Assembly: GCA_016791475.1 (NCBI GenBank)
Contig: JAEUWI010000025.1
Span: forward strand, 1-64,000
Origin: Candidatus Hydrogenedentota bacterium
Lineage (GTDB): Bacteria > Hydrogenedentota > Hydrogenedentia > Hydrogenedentales > JAEUWI01
Length of the DNA stretch: 64,000 nt
Reading direction: 5' to 3'
The notes beneath the pieces were generated by a model. The model was given only the letters and a program-made list of their open reading frames with translations, searched no databases and was not told the origin of the DNA. Each line of letters opens with the position of its first letter. Position 1 is the stretch's first letter. Below are positions 50,982 to 60,636 of this stretch, piece after piece. The translations under genes and the position numbers were made by a program.

Positions 50982-53474
50982 TCAGTTTCGGGGCGCGGGC
51001 GGTCGATCATCCACCGATTCCGCGATGGCCACATCATAGGCGCGGCGGGCGTAGTCATACGCGGCCACGGCGGCCGCCATATCGTCCTTGCGAATCTGCG
51101 CCTCCTTCATCTTCCAGCACTGATCCACGGCGGCGCGGCACCACTCCGCGCTGCGGCGCGATGCGCGGATGGGCTTGTCGCCCACGAGGGTGTAAATGGG
51201 GTTGGTGTGGGCGGCCGCCGTCACGCGGAGCGCGATCCAGCTTGAGTGGTGCACGGCCTGGGTAAACTTCAATTCGTGCTCCCGGCCGTCCGCTACGATC
51301 TCCTGCTTTTGCACCGCGTAACCGTTCACAATGAGCTCCACCGCCACCTTGCGCGTCCCGGGGATGCGGGCCTTCTCCACGTGCCAGTAGGGACGCCCCA
51401 TAAACCCGCCCTCGGCGATCTTCTTGCCAGCGTCATCCTGCGCCTCGGGCAGCCAGGCGGCCGCCGTGGCCGTCACCGTAACATCCCGCGGTGCCGCCAG
51501 GTGCACCTCGTTCTTATTGGCACCCAACTCATTCCCCTCCACCTTGAAGTTGTAGAGGTGGGCGCGCCCGTCGGAAACATAGTTGGCGCCCTCTTTAATC
51601 TTTTCCACGAAACTGTCGAAATCCAGCTTCTCGCCGAGCCGCGTGTAGCTCCGGGCCATGCCGATACGGTCATCAAAAATGCAGGGGAAATCCGTTTCAC
51701 CGCTGATCGCGGTGCGGAAGCCGCTATTGAGCACGTGGTACCAGATATTCAACTCCATGTGGAGGGGCGTGTCGCCCGCGGAGATGAAATCGACGGCGTC
51801 GTGGGTCGCCGTAACGATGTACTCATTCGCACCGATGCCGTCAAACTTCGCCATGACATAGTTGGGGATTTCCTCGGTGGGTGTTTGGGGAGCCAAGCCC
51901 CAGCCACTGTGGGAATAGCCCACGATACCGCCCTGTTCCTTGCCCCACTTGAGCACGGGAAGGGTCCAGCTCGGCCATTCCTCTATCAGCGTCGTGCCCG
52001 GATAATCATCTTCTTTGAGGCGAAGCAGGCAGAGGTGCCCGGCGTGACTGGAAGGAAACCCTGAAACTTCCACATCGTAACGCATGATGTTTTCCGGGGT
52101 GGAAAGCTTATGGACCTCGCCTTCGAAGAAGGTCTTCTGGTGATACCAGCAGGGCCCCCAGGTAAGCACGCAGGACACATCCAGATCCTCGCCCTGGGCC
52201 TGGCGCAGCATGGCCTCGGGGCGGACCCCCGCTTCGGGGCTCTCATAGTGGCTGCAGCCGCCCGCATGGACATGGTGATCCGCGCTGAAGAAGCCTTTCT
52301 CCTTCATGCTGATCCAGCGCTCCAACTGGAAGGTCTCCGTGTGCTCCTTCACACCTTCGGGCACGGTAATGGTGCGCGAGTGGGCCAGGTACTCTGGACC
52401 GCGCGTCCAAGTGACGTCGTAGGTCCCCGGCGGAAGATACACGTGCTCTCCGTCCGCGCGATACACCTGGGGATGGAAAAAGAAGTCCGGATAGTCGCTC
52501 TCCGTTGTTACCCGACGGGACGGCAGAGGATAAACACCGACCAGAGGCTGGGCCGAAAGGCCCGGGCGGGCCCACGGTTCATTAAGCGCCTTGCTCTGGC
52601 GATAGTCATTGGGCAGGGCCGGCTTCTCCGAAGCATCCACCAGCCGCTGGACGTTGTCCCGGATGATGAAGGACGCCATGGCCGGGCCGCCATCGTGATC
52701 CTTTACTTGAAGCTGGACCTTGACCGAAGGCTTGCAGTCAAAAAACACCGTCACGGCATTGCGGTAGCCCACATCCTGCGAGCCCTGGCCCACATGGAAG
52801 CCCAGCTTGGCCTCCCGGGGACCCACCTCATCGGTGTACACCTGGAGCACCTTGTACTCCACAGGAATCCCCGAAAGCGCGGTCGTCAAGGGGCGGCTCT
52901 CATAAAAACTCAGCTCCAGATAGCGGTTCGCCGCCTCTCCGGGCGAAAGAAGATTCTCCGGCTTCGGCTCCGGTCTTCCCGTGGAAACATGGAGCCTCGG
53001 CTCGGCGTTCGGAGACTCCCATTCGATGGGCGCGCGGGTGCCGGACTCGTTGTGCACTTTGATCAGGAAGCTCTTCCAGCCGCCCTGTTGCAGGTCGGCA
53101 TCCGCCGGACCCCGCATGACTTTCACCCGCGCTTCGGGATTGATATTGACCGCGGCGAGGCAGTAGGGATCAAGTATCGACTGAATCTCTTCGGCCACGG
53201 CGGGTGTGTGCTCTTTCTCCGACAGCGCCTTGAGACGAGCGGAATCGGCCTCACTCAGTCCGCTGCCGAGGTAACGCAGGGCTTCGTCCAGGCGCAGACT
53301 CGCGGCCATGATGGGCTGGACCGGGACGTTCGGGATAATGTCCAGCGTCTCTACCGGCTCTTCGAGCGCCGCGCGAGGTCCCGTGGTCTTGCAGCCAACC
53401 AGCACCAGCACCGAGAAGGCCAGCACCGCCGCCGGACGAACACCGCGACTGAAGTTGTTCAGGTATGAAATCAT
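50982..53474 (-). CDS. CehA/McbA-family metallohydrolase lipoprotein (PHP-like)
   Basis: An 830-residue envelope protein. The likely start ATG 53474 gives a clean lipoprotein signal ending in LVLVGC (Cys 28); a longer frame to 53501 adds an acidic stretch. About 390 residues of beta-sandwich-type sequence precede the metal-binding domain, which begins at FFSADHHVHAGGCSHYE and includes GYSHSGWGLAP and ISGETDFPCIFDD. The family is named from carbaryl hydrolases, but most members have no known substrate. In these bacteria they are often large secreted proteins. A partner is not evident. Confidence 0.85.
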   Translation of the reverse strand: MISYLNNFSRGVRPAAVLAFSVLVLVGCKTTGPRAALEEPVETLDIIPNVPVQPIMAASLRLDEALRYLGSGLSEADSARLKALSEKEHTPAVAEEIQSILDPYCLAAVNINPEARVKVMRGPADADLQQGGWKSFLIKVHNESGTRAPIEWESPNAEPRLHVSTGRPEPKPENLLSPGEAANRYLELSFYESRPLTTALSGIPVEYKVLQVYTDEVGPREAKLGFHVGQGSQDVGYRNAVTVFFDCKPSVKVQLQVKDHDGGPAMASFIIRDNVQRLVDASEKPALPNDYRQSKALNEPWARPGLSAQPLVGVYPLPSRRVTTESDYPDFFFHPQVYRADGEHVYLPPGTYDVTWTRGPEYLAHSRTITVPEGVKEHTETFQLERWISMKEKGFFSADHHVHAGGCSHYESPEAGVRPEAMLRQAQGEDLDVSCVLTWGPCWYHQKTFFEGEVHKLSTPENIMRYDVEVSGFPSSHAGHLCLLRLKEDDYPGTTLIEEWPSWTLPVLKWGKEQGGIVGYSHSGWGLAPQTPTEEIPNYVMAKFDGIGANEYIVTATHDAVDFISAGDTPLHMELNIWYHVLNSGFRTAISGETDFPCIFDDRIGMARSYTRLGEKLDFDSFVEKIKEGANYVSDGRAHLYNFKVEGNELGANKNEVHLAAPRDVTVTATAAAWLPEAQDDAGKKIAEGGFMGRPYWHVEKARIPGTRKVAVELIVNGYAVQKQEIVADGREHELKFTQAVHHSSWIALRVTAAAHTNPIYTLVGDKPIRASRRSAEWCRAAVDQCWKMKEAQIRKDDMAAAVAAYDYARRAYDVAIAESVDDRPPAPRN

Positions 53475-53611
53475 GACAAGATCGCTCTCCACGGGTTCCA
53501 AAAGCCTCGCTGCTTCGCTCCCTGTCCCACAGTATGCCCCGCGGGACGCCCCGGTGCAAGTGAGGCCCCGGCAGCCCGGGAATCAAGTAGCGGCCCCGGA
53601 ACCGGGCTTTT

Positions 53612-53641
53612 TTGCCGGCGCCCTCCGCCGGGGCCTATACT
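53612..53641 (+). promoter_or_regulatory. Candidate promoter of the Pycsar-effector-like gene
   Basis: TTGCCG (53612-53617) and TATACT (53636-53641) are 18 bases apart, about 45 bases before the ATG. Confidence 0.45.
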
Positions 53642-53684
53642 ATGCGCTAACCTTTTCCTAACAGTCAGTGGAGTATACTTCCGA

Positions 53685-54275
53685 ATGAAAGTCGAAAATC
53701 CCGGTTCCTTTCTGGATCACTTTCTACGCCAGACCCGCATTCATCACGTCCAGTTGAGCGGCATGGCGGATGTAAAAGCGAACATGATGTTAACCGTGGC
53801 GTCGGTGGTGTTGACTTTCACCGTGGGTTATCTCGCCGATCCGGCGTTTCAGTGGGCCGCGCTGACCTTGATTGTGTTTTGCTTTGCCTCCATTGTCGCG
53901 GCGATCTACTCCGCCATGCCCCGGGTGCAACTGCCGGCGAAAAACCGCCCCCGCCCGGATACGAAGGACCCCAATTACAACCCCCTCTTTTTTGGTACGT
54001 TCATCCACATGACGCTGGACGAATACAACGATGTGATGGAACAGGCGGTGAACGACCCTTCGGAGGCCGTGGAGCTGATGGTGCGGGAAATCTACACGCT
54101 GGGGTGCTTCCTGGCCTATCGGAAGTACCGCTACCTGCGCTGGGCCTACCTCCTGTTCCTGAGTGGTCTGCTGGTGGCCGGCCTCGTCCAGGGCTTGTGT
54201 GTGACGCTTCAGAATATGGGTATTCAGCCCTGGCAGTTCCACCTGGCGCCCATGTCGTCGACCGTGGGTGGCTGA
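53685..54275 (+). CDS. Pycsar-type (PycTM/DUF5706) membrane effector-like protein
   Basis: A 196-residue protein. The motif MADVKANMMLTVASVVLTF is the ADxKA helix plus first membrane segment of the Pycsar effector (PycTM) family. A second segment follows (LTLIVFCFASIVAAIYSAM). LFFGTFIHMTLDEY and REIYTLGCFLAYRKYRYLRWAY with a third segment are the family's later blocks. In Pycsar anti-phage systems such a protein opens or disrupts the membrane when a cyclic pyrimidine nucleotide made by PycC accumulates. No cyclase gene is beside it, so it is an orphan here or works with a distant partner; a housekeeping role is also possible. Confidence 0.75.
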   Translation: MKVENPGSFLDHFLRQTRIHHVQLSGMADVKANMMLTVASVVLTFTVGYLADPAFQWAALTLIVFCFASIVAAIYSAMPRVQLPAKNRPRPDTKDPNYNPLFFGTFIHMTLDEYNDVMEQAVNDPSEAVELMVREIYTLGCFLAYRKYRYLRWAYLLFLSGLLVAGLVQGLCVTLQNMGIQPWQFHLAPMSSTVGG

Positions 54276-54364
54276 GCGACGTCCAGGGTGAACGCGTTGC
54301 CGCCCCGCTATGACAAAGGTGCCCTTGTTCGCAATTCTCACCTCTGACTCTGGAGACTCATCCC

Positions 54365-57079
54365 GTGACCGATCCCTCGCTTGACCCGATGCTACCGCCC
54401 CGCCCTATCGGAGAATCCTCCGACGAGCCGGAGGCGGCGCGGCTCCACGGGGGAGAAACTACATTGGAATCCCTGGCCGAAACCCGCATTCTCCACGATA
54501 CGGCGGAGGAGAAGGAGGCCGAATCCCCTAGAACGGTGGACATCGGACTGGAGCCAATGCTGCCACCGCGCCCCCCCGTGGAATCCCCCGAGCGGCCCGC
54601 GGTACGACCACAAGTGGCCCCCCCGATTGAACTGGAGCCCCTGGTGCTCCCGCACCGTTCCCGGGAGACTTCGCTGGAGGCGCTGAACGCGGAAAGCGAT
54701 GAGGAGCGGCACCATGGCGACGAAGGCACGAGCTGGCTGGCGCCCTTCCTGCTCATGCTCTGCCTGGCCGCCTTCCACGTAATAGCGAATCTCTGGTGGC
54801 TCCACCAGGACAACCACCCCATCCGCACCGATGAAGAAGGGCACATGCTCTTCGCACGGCAATACCACGAGGTGCTCTTCGTGCGGGACTATCCCGATCC
54901 CGTCCGCCGTCTCATCGCCGTATCCCAGATACGCCCCGGAATCCCCGCGCACCCGCCCCTTTTCCAATTGCTGGGCGCGCTGATGATCGAAATCTTTGGC
55001 TACAGCCCGGATACCATCGCCGCCACGAGCACCGTCATGTTCGTGCTGCTCCTGTTCGGCTGCTATGCCCTCGCGCGAACGTTTCTCCTTCCGTGGCAGA
55101 GCCTCTTCGCGGTCTTTGTCGTGAGCATGACACCCATTGTATTCGCCTCGTCCCGCTTTTTCATGACGGACTTCGGCTCCGCCGTCATCGCGGTCTGGTC
55201 GATCTTCGCGCTGGTGAAGAGCCAGGGTCTCCGGCACCCGGGCTGGGTGCTGCTTTTCGCCGTGCTCAGCGGGCTTGGGATCCTCACGCGCACCGTGACC
55301 TTTGCGTATTTCCTCGTCCCCGCTATCCTGACCGGCCTGGCAGGCATCGCGGCCACGCTCCGCCGCGAGCCCTGGGAGCCCGGATGGGGAACCCTCGCCG
55401 TGAATGTCGCCATGGCCCTCGTGGTGACCGTGGGCATTTTCGCCCCATGGTACTGCGCCAATCTCGAACCCTTCTACGACTATTGGTCCAACAAGGAAAT
55501 CTCGGGCACGCGCGGCCCCCTGACCAACTTCGCACCGCCCCCCCCGGTCAACGCCGCGAATGCGGCGCCGGATGCGCCCCCCACGCTGATGGCCGATCAA
55601 AGCACCTATGCCCGTATCGTCCGGACCGTATCTGAAAAGGCCGCAAACCCGCCGGTGGCCTGGATCCGCTATCCCGTCTACCTGGTCAACGACGGGCTCT
55701 TCGCCGTACTCGCGGGACTGGCGCTGCTTGGGATGCTCATCGCGCCGCTCCGGGCGCAGTTTCGCGCCTTTCCGCTGGCGTGCTTCTATTTCTGGATTCT
55801 GGGCAGTTGGGGCTTCTTCTCCGTCATTATTCGTTCCGCCACCCCGCGCTATGGCCTGCCGGTGGCCCCGGCCCTCGCCCTCTTCGCCGCCCTCGCCATT
55901 CTGGCCCTGCCCGGACGCTGGATACGCATGACGGCCGCGGCGCTCCTGAGTGTCGTGCTGCTGTTTCAATATGCCCTGCTTACCATCCAACCCATGGGGC
56001 CCAAAGCGCGCCTGGACATCCCCGTTACCTTTCCCCAGGACAAGGCCCACTACTTCGCCGATCCAGGCCTGGTCGTATTCAAAGACAACCTCGCCCTGGG
56101 CTTTTCCTACGCGCGCCTGGGCGCGCCGGAGAAGGAAAACTATCAGGAGCGCCTGATCCTGGCCATGCTGAAGCACGAGAAGGAACTCCCCGTGCGTACG
56201 GGGCAGTTCGCCAACTATCAAAAACTGAACGCGCGCGGCCTGGAGTTTTACGAGCGCCACTACTGGCCGGGGGACAACCCCTATCGCCTGCCTTCCCTCG
56301 CCCCGGCGGATGTCCCCGAGCGGCGCCTGACCATGATCCACATGGGCACGGAGCCGGAACAGCTCCTGCCGCGGCTTGGCGAAACGGACTACATCATCTT
56401 TGAGGCCCCCGCGGCAAAGCAGGAAATTGCGACGGGTTATCAGGCCTTCTTCGAGTCGCGGGGCTATTCCTTGATAGAAAGTTTTGACGTGCCCGAATTT
56501 GGCTGGGTACCCGCCGCGCGCTATGGCGTGCTCGCGCGCAAGCTTCAAGGCGATCTGGTGCCCGTCACGGCGGAATCCATCGCCGCCATGGATCTCTACG
56601 ATATTCACGCGCTGAAATACTCCGCGGACTTTCAACGCCTTTCACCGGAACTCCGGGACCTGGCGCAGCGCACCTTCACGAACAAGCTGCAGGCGGTGGC
56701 GACTCCATTCCAGTTGAATGAAGCCGTGACCTTCATGGCGGCCGATACGACCCGCGTCGATACGACAACCTATCGCGTCCGCATGGTGTTCCAGGTGGAC
56801 AAGGCCCTGGATCGAAACTGGCGCATGCTTTTCCACGGTTTTGTGTCACCGGAAAACCTTTCGAAACTGCCCGCCGACAAACAGGCCCAGGGCTATATGG
56901 ACTGGAACTTCGATCCCCAGCCACCCGCGACCGAATGGGTGCCGGGCGACTTTGTCATTCTGACAAACCAGATCGTGGCCGAGCCCCTCCAATGGCAATT
57001 CAAATTCGGACTCTTCCAGGGCGACGTACTCTTTGGCCGGACCGGTCTCTTGAAGGTCATGGATCTCGGGGCGATGTAG
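54365..57079 (+). CDS. GT39-like membrane glycosyltransferase with long cytoplasmic N-terminus
   Basis: A 904-residue protein. About 130 acidic, Pro-rich residues come first and contain a duplicated L.PMLPPRP motif (residues 6-14 and 63-71). Then about 12 membrane segments follow, with the acidic loop RTDEEGHMLFARQYHEV (about residues 155-171), the typical catalytic loop position of GT39/GT83 enzymes. About 360 C-terminal residues are extracytoplasmic and include a beta-rich domain. It probably transfers sugars from a polyprenyl-phosphate donor outside the membrane. The start is GTG 54365. Confidence 0.8.
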   Translation: MTDPSLDPMLPPRPIGESSDEPEAARLHGGETTLESLAETRILHDTAEEKEAESPRTVDIGLEPMLPPRPPVESPERPAVRPQVAPPIELEPLVLPHRSRETSLEALNAESDEERHHGDEGTSWLAPFLLMLCLAAFHVIANLWWLHQDNHPIRTDEEGHMLFARQYHEVLFVRDYPDPVRRLIAVSQIRPGIPAHPPLFQLLGALMIEIFGYSPDTIAATSTVMFVLLLFGCYALARTFLLPWQSLFAVFVVSMTPIVFASSRFFMTDFGSAVIAVWSIFALVKSQGLRHPGWVLLFAVLSGLGILTRTVTFAYFLVPAILTGLAGIAATLRREPWEPGWGTLAVNVAMALVVTVGIFAPWYCANLEPFYDYWSNKEISGTRGPLTNFAPPPPVNAANAAPDAPPTLMADQSTYARIVRTVSEKAANPPVAWIRYPVYLVNDGLFAVLAGLALLGMLIAPLRAQFRAFPLACFYFWILGSWGFFSVIIRSATPRYGLPVAPALALFAALAILALPGRWIRMTAAALLSVVLLFQYALLTIQPMGPKARLDIPVTFPQDKAHYFADPGLVVFKDNLALGFSYARLGAPEKENYQERLILAMLKHEKELPVRTGQFANYQKLNARGLEFYERHYWPGDNPYRLPSLAPADVPERRLTMIHMGTEPEQLLPRLGETDYIIFEAPAAKQEIATGYQAFFESRGYSLIESFDVPEFGWVPAARYGVLARKLQGDLVPVTAESIAAMDLYDIHALKYSADFQRLSPELRDLAQRTFTNKLQAVATPFQLNEAVTFMAADTTRVDTTTYRVRMVFQVDKALDRNWRMLFHGFVSPENLSKLPADKQAQGYMDWNFDPQPPATEWVPGDFVILTNQIVAEPLQWQFKFGLFQGDVLFGRTGLLKVMDLGAM

Positions 57080-57212
57080 CACGAAAGCCGTCCGCGAATG
57101 CAGTCCCCGCAAGTTATCGGGTATGATAGTATTTGTGGTGCGGCACCGGCTTCGTTCGGGCGGCGAGAGATTGCGGAATCATGCGTTCGCGGAAGCGAGG
57201 AGGAGCATAGCT

Positions 57213-58295
57213 ATGGCCATGACAGTGGAACAGTTGATGCAGGACGCCCTGGATAAGAATGCGTCGGATATCCACTTGAAAGAGGGAAATCCGCCCATCC
57301 TGCGCATCGACGGCGAACTGGTGCGCCTGGAGGACCAGCCCGTGCTCACCGAAGAGGACCTCCAGGAGATGCTGACGCAAATTGCGTCGCCCGCCGACAT
57401 CGTGAAGTTCCAGAAGGTCATGGAACTGGACAATTCCTATTTCTATGAAGGAAAAGCCCGATTCCGCATCAACGTCTGCAAGGACGACGGCGACACGCGC
57501 ATCGTCATGCGACTGATCCCCCTCATCATCAAGACCATGGAAGAGTTGAAACTCCCGACCGTGCTGAAAAAGCTCTGCGTGCTGAAGAATGGCCTTGTAC
57601 TCGTCACCGGCCCGACCGGTAGCGGCAAATCCACCACGCTCGCGGCCCTCATTAACGACATCAACACCGAACGGCCCGACCACATCATCACCGTGGAAGA
57701 CCCGGTGGAATTCCTCCACAAGGACAAGCGCGCCATCGTCACCCAGCGCGAAATCGGACACGACACTCTCTCTTTCGCCAACGCGCTGCGCGGCGCGCTG
57801 CGCCAGGATCCCGACGTGATTCTCATCGGCGAAATGCGCGATGCGGAAACGGTGCGCACCGCACTCGCCTCCGCCGAAACGGGCCACCTGGTGTTCTCCA
57901 CCCTCCACACCGTGGACGCCGTGGAAACGCTGAACCGCGTCATTGACTTTTTCGAGCCCCACCAACAGTTGCAGATCCGGAAGCAGCTCGCCTCCGTGCT
58001 GCGCGGCGTGGTTTCCCAGCGCATTCTCCCCCTGGCCACGGGCCACGGACGCTGCGTGGCCGCCGAAGTGCTCCTGGGCACGCGCACGGTGCGTGACTTC
58101 ATCGAAAAGGGCAAATCCTTCAAGGATATCGTACAGTTGATCGAAGAAGGCAACGACCAGTACGGCATGCAGACCTTCGACCAGGCGCTATACGACCTGT
58201 GGAAGGAACAGAAGATTACCGCGGAAGTCGCCCTGCTCAATGCCACCAGCCAGAAGGACCTCAAACTGCGTATGCAGGGCATGTCGGTGAAGTAA
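57213..58295 (+). CDS. pilT: PilT-like type IV pilus retraction ATPase
   Basis: A 360-residue hexameric motor ATPase. The N-terminal block NASDIHLKEGNPPILRIDGEL is typical of PilT. Walker A is GPTGSGKST, the Asp box region is VEDPVEFLH, Walker B is DPDVILIGEMRD, and the His box is FSTLHTVDAVETLNR. The C-terminus has the usual helical PilT end. It retracts pili for twitching and surface contact. The start is ATG 57213 after a strong AGGAGG-type site. No other pilus gene adjoins it; the GspF-like protein lies 17 kb away. It lies 17 bases before the CBM-type secreted protein gene. Confidence 0.93.
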   Translation: MAMTVEQLMQDALDKNASDIHLKEGNPPILRIDGELVRLEDQPVLTEEDLQEMLTQIASPADIVKFQKVMELDNSYFYEGKARFRINVCKDDGDTRIVMRLIPLIIKTMEELKLPTVLKKLCVLKNGLVLVTGPTGSGKSTTLAALINDINTERPDHIITVEDPVEFLHKDKRAIVTQREIGHDTLSFANALRGALRQDPDVILIGEMRDAETVRTALASAETGHLVFSTLHTVDAVETLNRVIDFFEPHQQLQIRKQLASVLRGVVSQRILPLATGHGRCVAAEVLLGTRTVRDFIEKGKSFKDIVQLIEEGNDQYGMQTFDQALYDLWKEQKITAEVALLNATSQKDLKLRMQGMSVK

Positions 58296-58312
58296 GCATG
58301 CGAGGAATCGCT

Positions 58313-59401
58313 ATGGTGTCGGTGAAATGGATGGCCTGCCTTCTCGAAAGAGCCGGCATGGCCTCAAACCAGAGGCTTCAGGAAAGAAGCAGCCTGCCGT
58401 CCCTGCAACCGTGGCGCTCCGTACTCGGTCTTTGCCTCCTCTTTTCCGCGAACGCGCCCGCCGAAAATCTTCTGGCCAATCCCGGCTTCGAGGATCTCGC
58501 GGGGGACAAACCCTCAAGCTGGGACCAATTTGTCCAGCCCATGCCGGGCGCGACGGCGGCACTCTCGGACACGGCCCATGGCGGCGCCTACGCCGTGCAA
58601 CTCCATATTCCCGCGCCCTACGACAAGGACCCGCTGAACAACTGGAGCCAGAACCTCTTCGGTGAGTTTGGCGACAAAACACTTCGGGTCTCCGGCTTCA
58701 TCCGCGTGGAGGAGGCCACGGAAGCCGCAATTCTGGTGCAACTCTGGCGCAAGAGGCCCTGGGGCGTCATCGGCGCGGCCACCACGAGCACCGACATGCC
58801 GGTCTATGGCACCCAGGACTGGCAGGAAGTCTCCATGGACGTTGCCGTGCCGGAGGGCGTGGATTTCGTCACGCTGCGCTGCGTGCTCAAGGGCTCCGGA
58901 ACCGCCTGGTTCGACGATCTCTCCGTCGTGTTGGGGGAGGACGCAAAACCCCAAGAAAAGGCCGAGACACCGGCGAAGTCCGCCGAGCCACTCCAGGTTG
59001 CGACGGACCCGAATGGTGAGGCCGCGGCGGAAAGCGCCACAGACGATTTGGAATCGGCCGACGACGAAGAACTCATGGCCGGGGAGGATGGGGAGCTCGC
59101 CGAACCCGACGGGACCTTCGAGCAGCCGGCCCTGCCCCAGGAAACCGTGCTGCCCCTTGTGAATGAACTGGAAGCCGAAGTGCGGCGGCTGCGCAGCGCC
59201 AATGAGGTGCTCACCGACACGCTTCAGGAAATCCAGAGCGTCAACCAGGAGCTGCTCAAGGAGATGATGGCGGTGCAGGAGGAATTGCAGGAGATGAAGG
59301 CGGGCAAGAATGGCGCGGCCGCCCCCGCCCTGCGGGGCGACAAACCCCGTGTCCCGCCGCTGATTCCGCTCAGCGAGTCCCAGGAGTATGGCGCGCCATG
59401 A
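58313..59401 (+). CDS. Secreted protein with CBM4/9-like domain and C-terminal coiled coil
   Basis: A 362-residue protein. A signal-like hydrophobic segment lies near residues 40-54 (VLGLCLLFSANAPAENLL). A beta-sandwich of the CBM4/9 type follows (NLLANPGFEDL, then VSGFIRVEEATEAAI and GSGTAWFDDLSVVLG). An acidic linker and a C-terminal coiled coil of about 50 residues end the protein. It overlaps the next small gene by 4 bases. The start is ATG 58313 with GAGGA 6 bases upstream. The sugar ligand is unknown. A surface-anchored or envelope-spanning organiser is possible. Confidence 0.75.
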   Translation: MVSVKWMACLLERAGMASNQRLQERSSLPSLQPWRSVLGLCLLFSANAPAENLLANPGFEDLAGDKPSSWDQFVQPMPGATAALSDTAHGGAYAVQLHIPAPYDKDPLNNWSQNLFGEFGDKTLRVSGFIRVEEATEAAILVQLWRKRPWGVIGAATTSTDMPVYGTQDWQEVSMDVAVPEGVDFVTLRCVLKGSGTAWFDDLSVVLGEDAKPQEKAETPAKSAEPLQVATDPNGEAAAESATDDLESADDEELMAGEDGELAEPDGTFEQPALPQETVLPLVNELEAEVRRLRSANEVLTDTLQEIQSVNQELLKEMMAVQEELQEMKAGKNGAAAPALRGDKPRVPPLIPLSESQEYGAP

Positions 59402-59592
59402 CCAGCCAGACGATGATGATCCTGTTGATTTCCCTGTGTGCGGGCGCCTTCGCGGCGGGCAGCACCTGGGTGGGCATCGACGTGTTAACCCTGCTGGGGG
59501 GGCGCCTCGCCGCGCGCCGGGAAAAGAAACGCCTCGAAGCCGAGGCGAAAGCCCTGAAGAAGGCGGAAGAAGCCGCCAATGCCAAGGAATAG
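59398..59592 (+). CDS. Small single-pass membrane protein
   Basis: A 64-residue protein: one membrane segment (about residues 5-24) then a lysine/glutamate/alanine-rich cytoplasmic coiled-coil tail (REKKRLEAEAKALKK). It starts at an ATGA overlap with the preceding gene, which supports it being real. No family is recognised. It may partner the CBM-type protein's coiled coil. Confidence 0.6.
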   Translation: MTSQTMMILLISLCAGAFAAGSTWVGIDVLTLLGGRLAARREKKRLEAEAKALKKAEEAANAKE

Positions 59593-59607
59593 GCCGGAAA
59601 CCTTATA

Positions 59608-59799
59608 ATGCCCGTCCCCCCCGAGCCAGGCCCCAGGCCCTCGATTGCCGTGCACTTCAAGTGCTGCAACGTCTACCTGCGCATCTACCTGAACCGGCTC
59701 GGCACCGCCTACTTCGGCCACTGTCCCCGCTGCACCCGCTCCATCACCATCAAAGTCGGCCCCGGCGGCTCAAAATCGCGATTCTGGACTGCGGAATAG
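59608..59799 (+). CDS. Small cysteine-motif protein
   Basis: A 63-residue protein with two cysteine pairs ([12 protein letters not shown] and GHCPRCTRS), likely a zinc ribbon. It is 15 bases after the previous small gene and shares its strand. No family is recognised; a conserved hypothetical role is all that can be said. Confidence 0.5.
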   Translation: MPVPPEPGPRPSIAVHFKCCNVYLRIYLNRLGTAYFGHCPRCTRSITIKVGPGGSKSRFWTAE

Positions 59800-59934
59800 G
59801 GAGAGCGGGCGAAGTTCCTCCCCCAATACTACAGGGCCCGCTCGTCATTGCACCGCTCACGTCGCTCCCCAAGAAATTTCCATTGATCATTTTCCCCGAT
59901 CCGCGCCATAGTATCTGTAGAAGGTGCCGAGACT

Positions 59935-60528
59935 ATGGACGTTCCAGCGCAAAACGACGAGATCGCACTCATGATGCGGGTGCGAGGCGGGGACGAGTGC
60001 GCCTTTGAGACCCTGTTCAACCGCTATCAACGTCCGCTGCTGAATTTCTTCCACGGCCTTTCGCGCAACCCCTGCACCGCGCGGGATCTCGCCCAGGAGA
60101 CTTTCCTGCGGGTCTGGAAGATTCGCAAGCGCTACCGCGCCTCGGGCTCGTTCCCGGCCTATCTCTTTGGCATTGCCCGCATGATATGGCTGGAATCGTG
60201 CCGCCGAGAACAGAAGACATGGCGCCTCGGCGTGCGACAGGACGAGGAACGGTTGCTGGACCTCCCGATGGACGATTCCGCAGGCCCGGCGCGCCAGGCC
60301 GCCCGCTCGGAACTGCACGGCCACCTCTACGCCGCGCTGGATGAATTGCCCGAAGAGCAGCGCATGGTCTTCGTGCTGCGCTCGATCGACGGACTCTCGC
60401 TGGAAGACATCGCCGCCGTACTGGATTGCCCCGTCAATACCGTACGCTCGCGCAAGATACTGGCCGTAAGAAAATTGCGGCACCTCCTGGAAACGATCAT
60501 GGAACCCCGGCACGCCCGGATTTTATAG
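59935..60528 (+). CDS. ECF-type RNA polymerase sigma factor
   Basis: A 197-residue sigma-70 family protein. Region 2 is FNRYQRPLLNFFHGLS with ARDLAQETFLRVWK, and region 4 is LPEEQRMVFVLRSIDGLSLEDIAA with VLDCPVNTVRSR. It directs polymerase to stress or envelope promoters. The start is ATG 59935. A zinc-finger membrane protein, the likely anti-sigma factor, follows 108 bases downstream. Regulated targets cannot be named from sequence. Confidence 0.93.
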   Translation: MDVPAQNDEIALMMRVRGGDECAFETLFNRYQRPLLNFFHGLSRNPCTARDLAQETFLRVWKIRKRYRASGSFPAYLFGIARMIWLESCRREQKTWRLGVRQDEERLLDLPMDDSAGPARQAARSELHGHLYAALDELPEEQRMVFVLRSIDGLSLEDIAAVLDCPVNTVRSRKILAVRKLRHLLETIMEPRHARIL

Positions 60529-60636
60529 CTTACATACCGAGTTCAAAGTTACGCGAAATTGCCCGGTGTCGCCGTTGGTCACACGTGGTCAGGACCCTGA
60601 CACCGGAAGATTTCGCCAGAAGAGGAGCGTACGCTC

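Noticed and set aside
53593-53613. Terminator-like hairpin followed by TTTTTT
   Set aside because: It is in a divergent gap upstream of both genes, with one bulged C; no transcript would end there. It might be an attenuator but there is no support.
59803-59843. Terminator hairpin after the small cysteine-motif gene
   Set aside because: The 8-bp stem encloses a 25-base loop and has no T-run.
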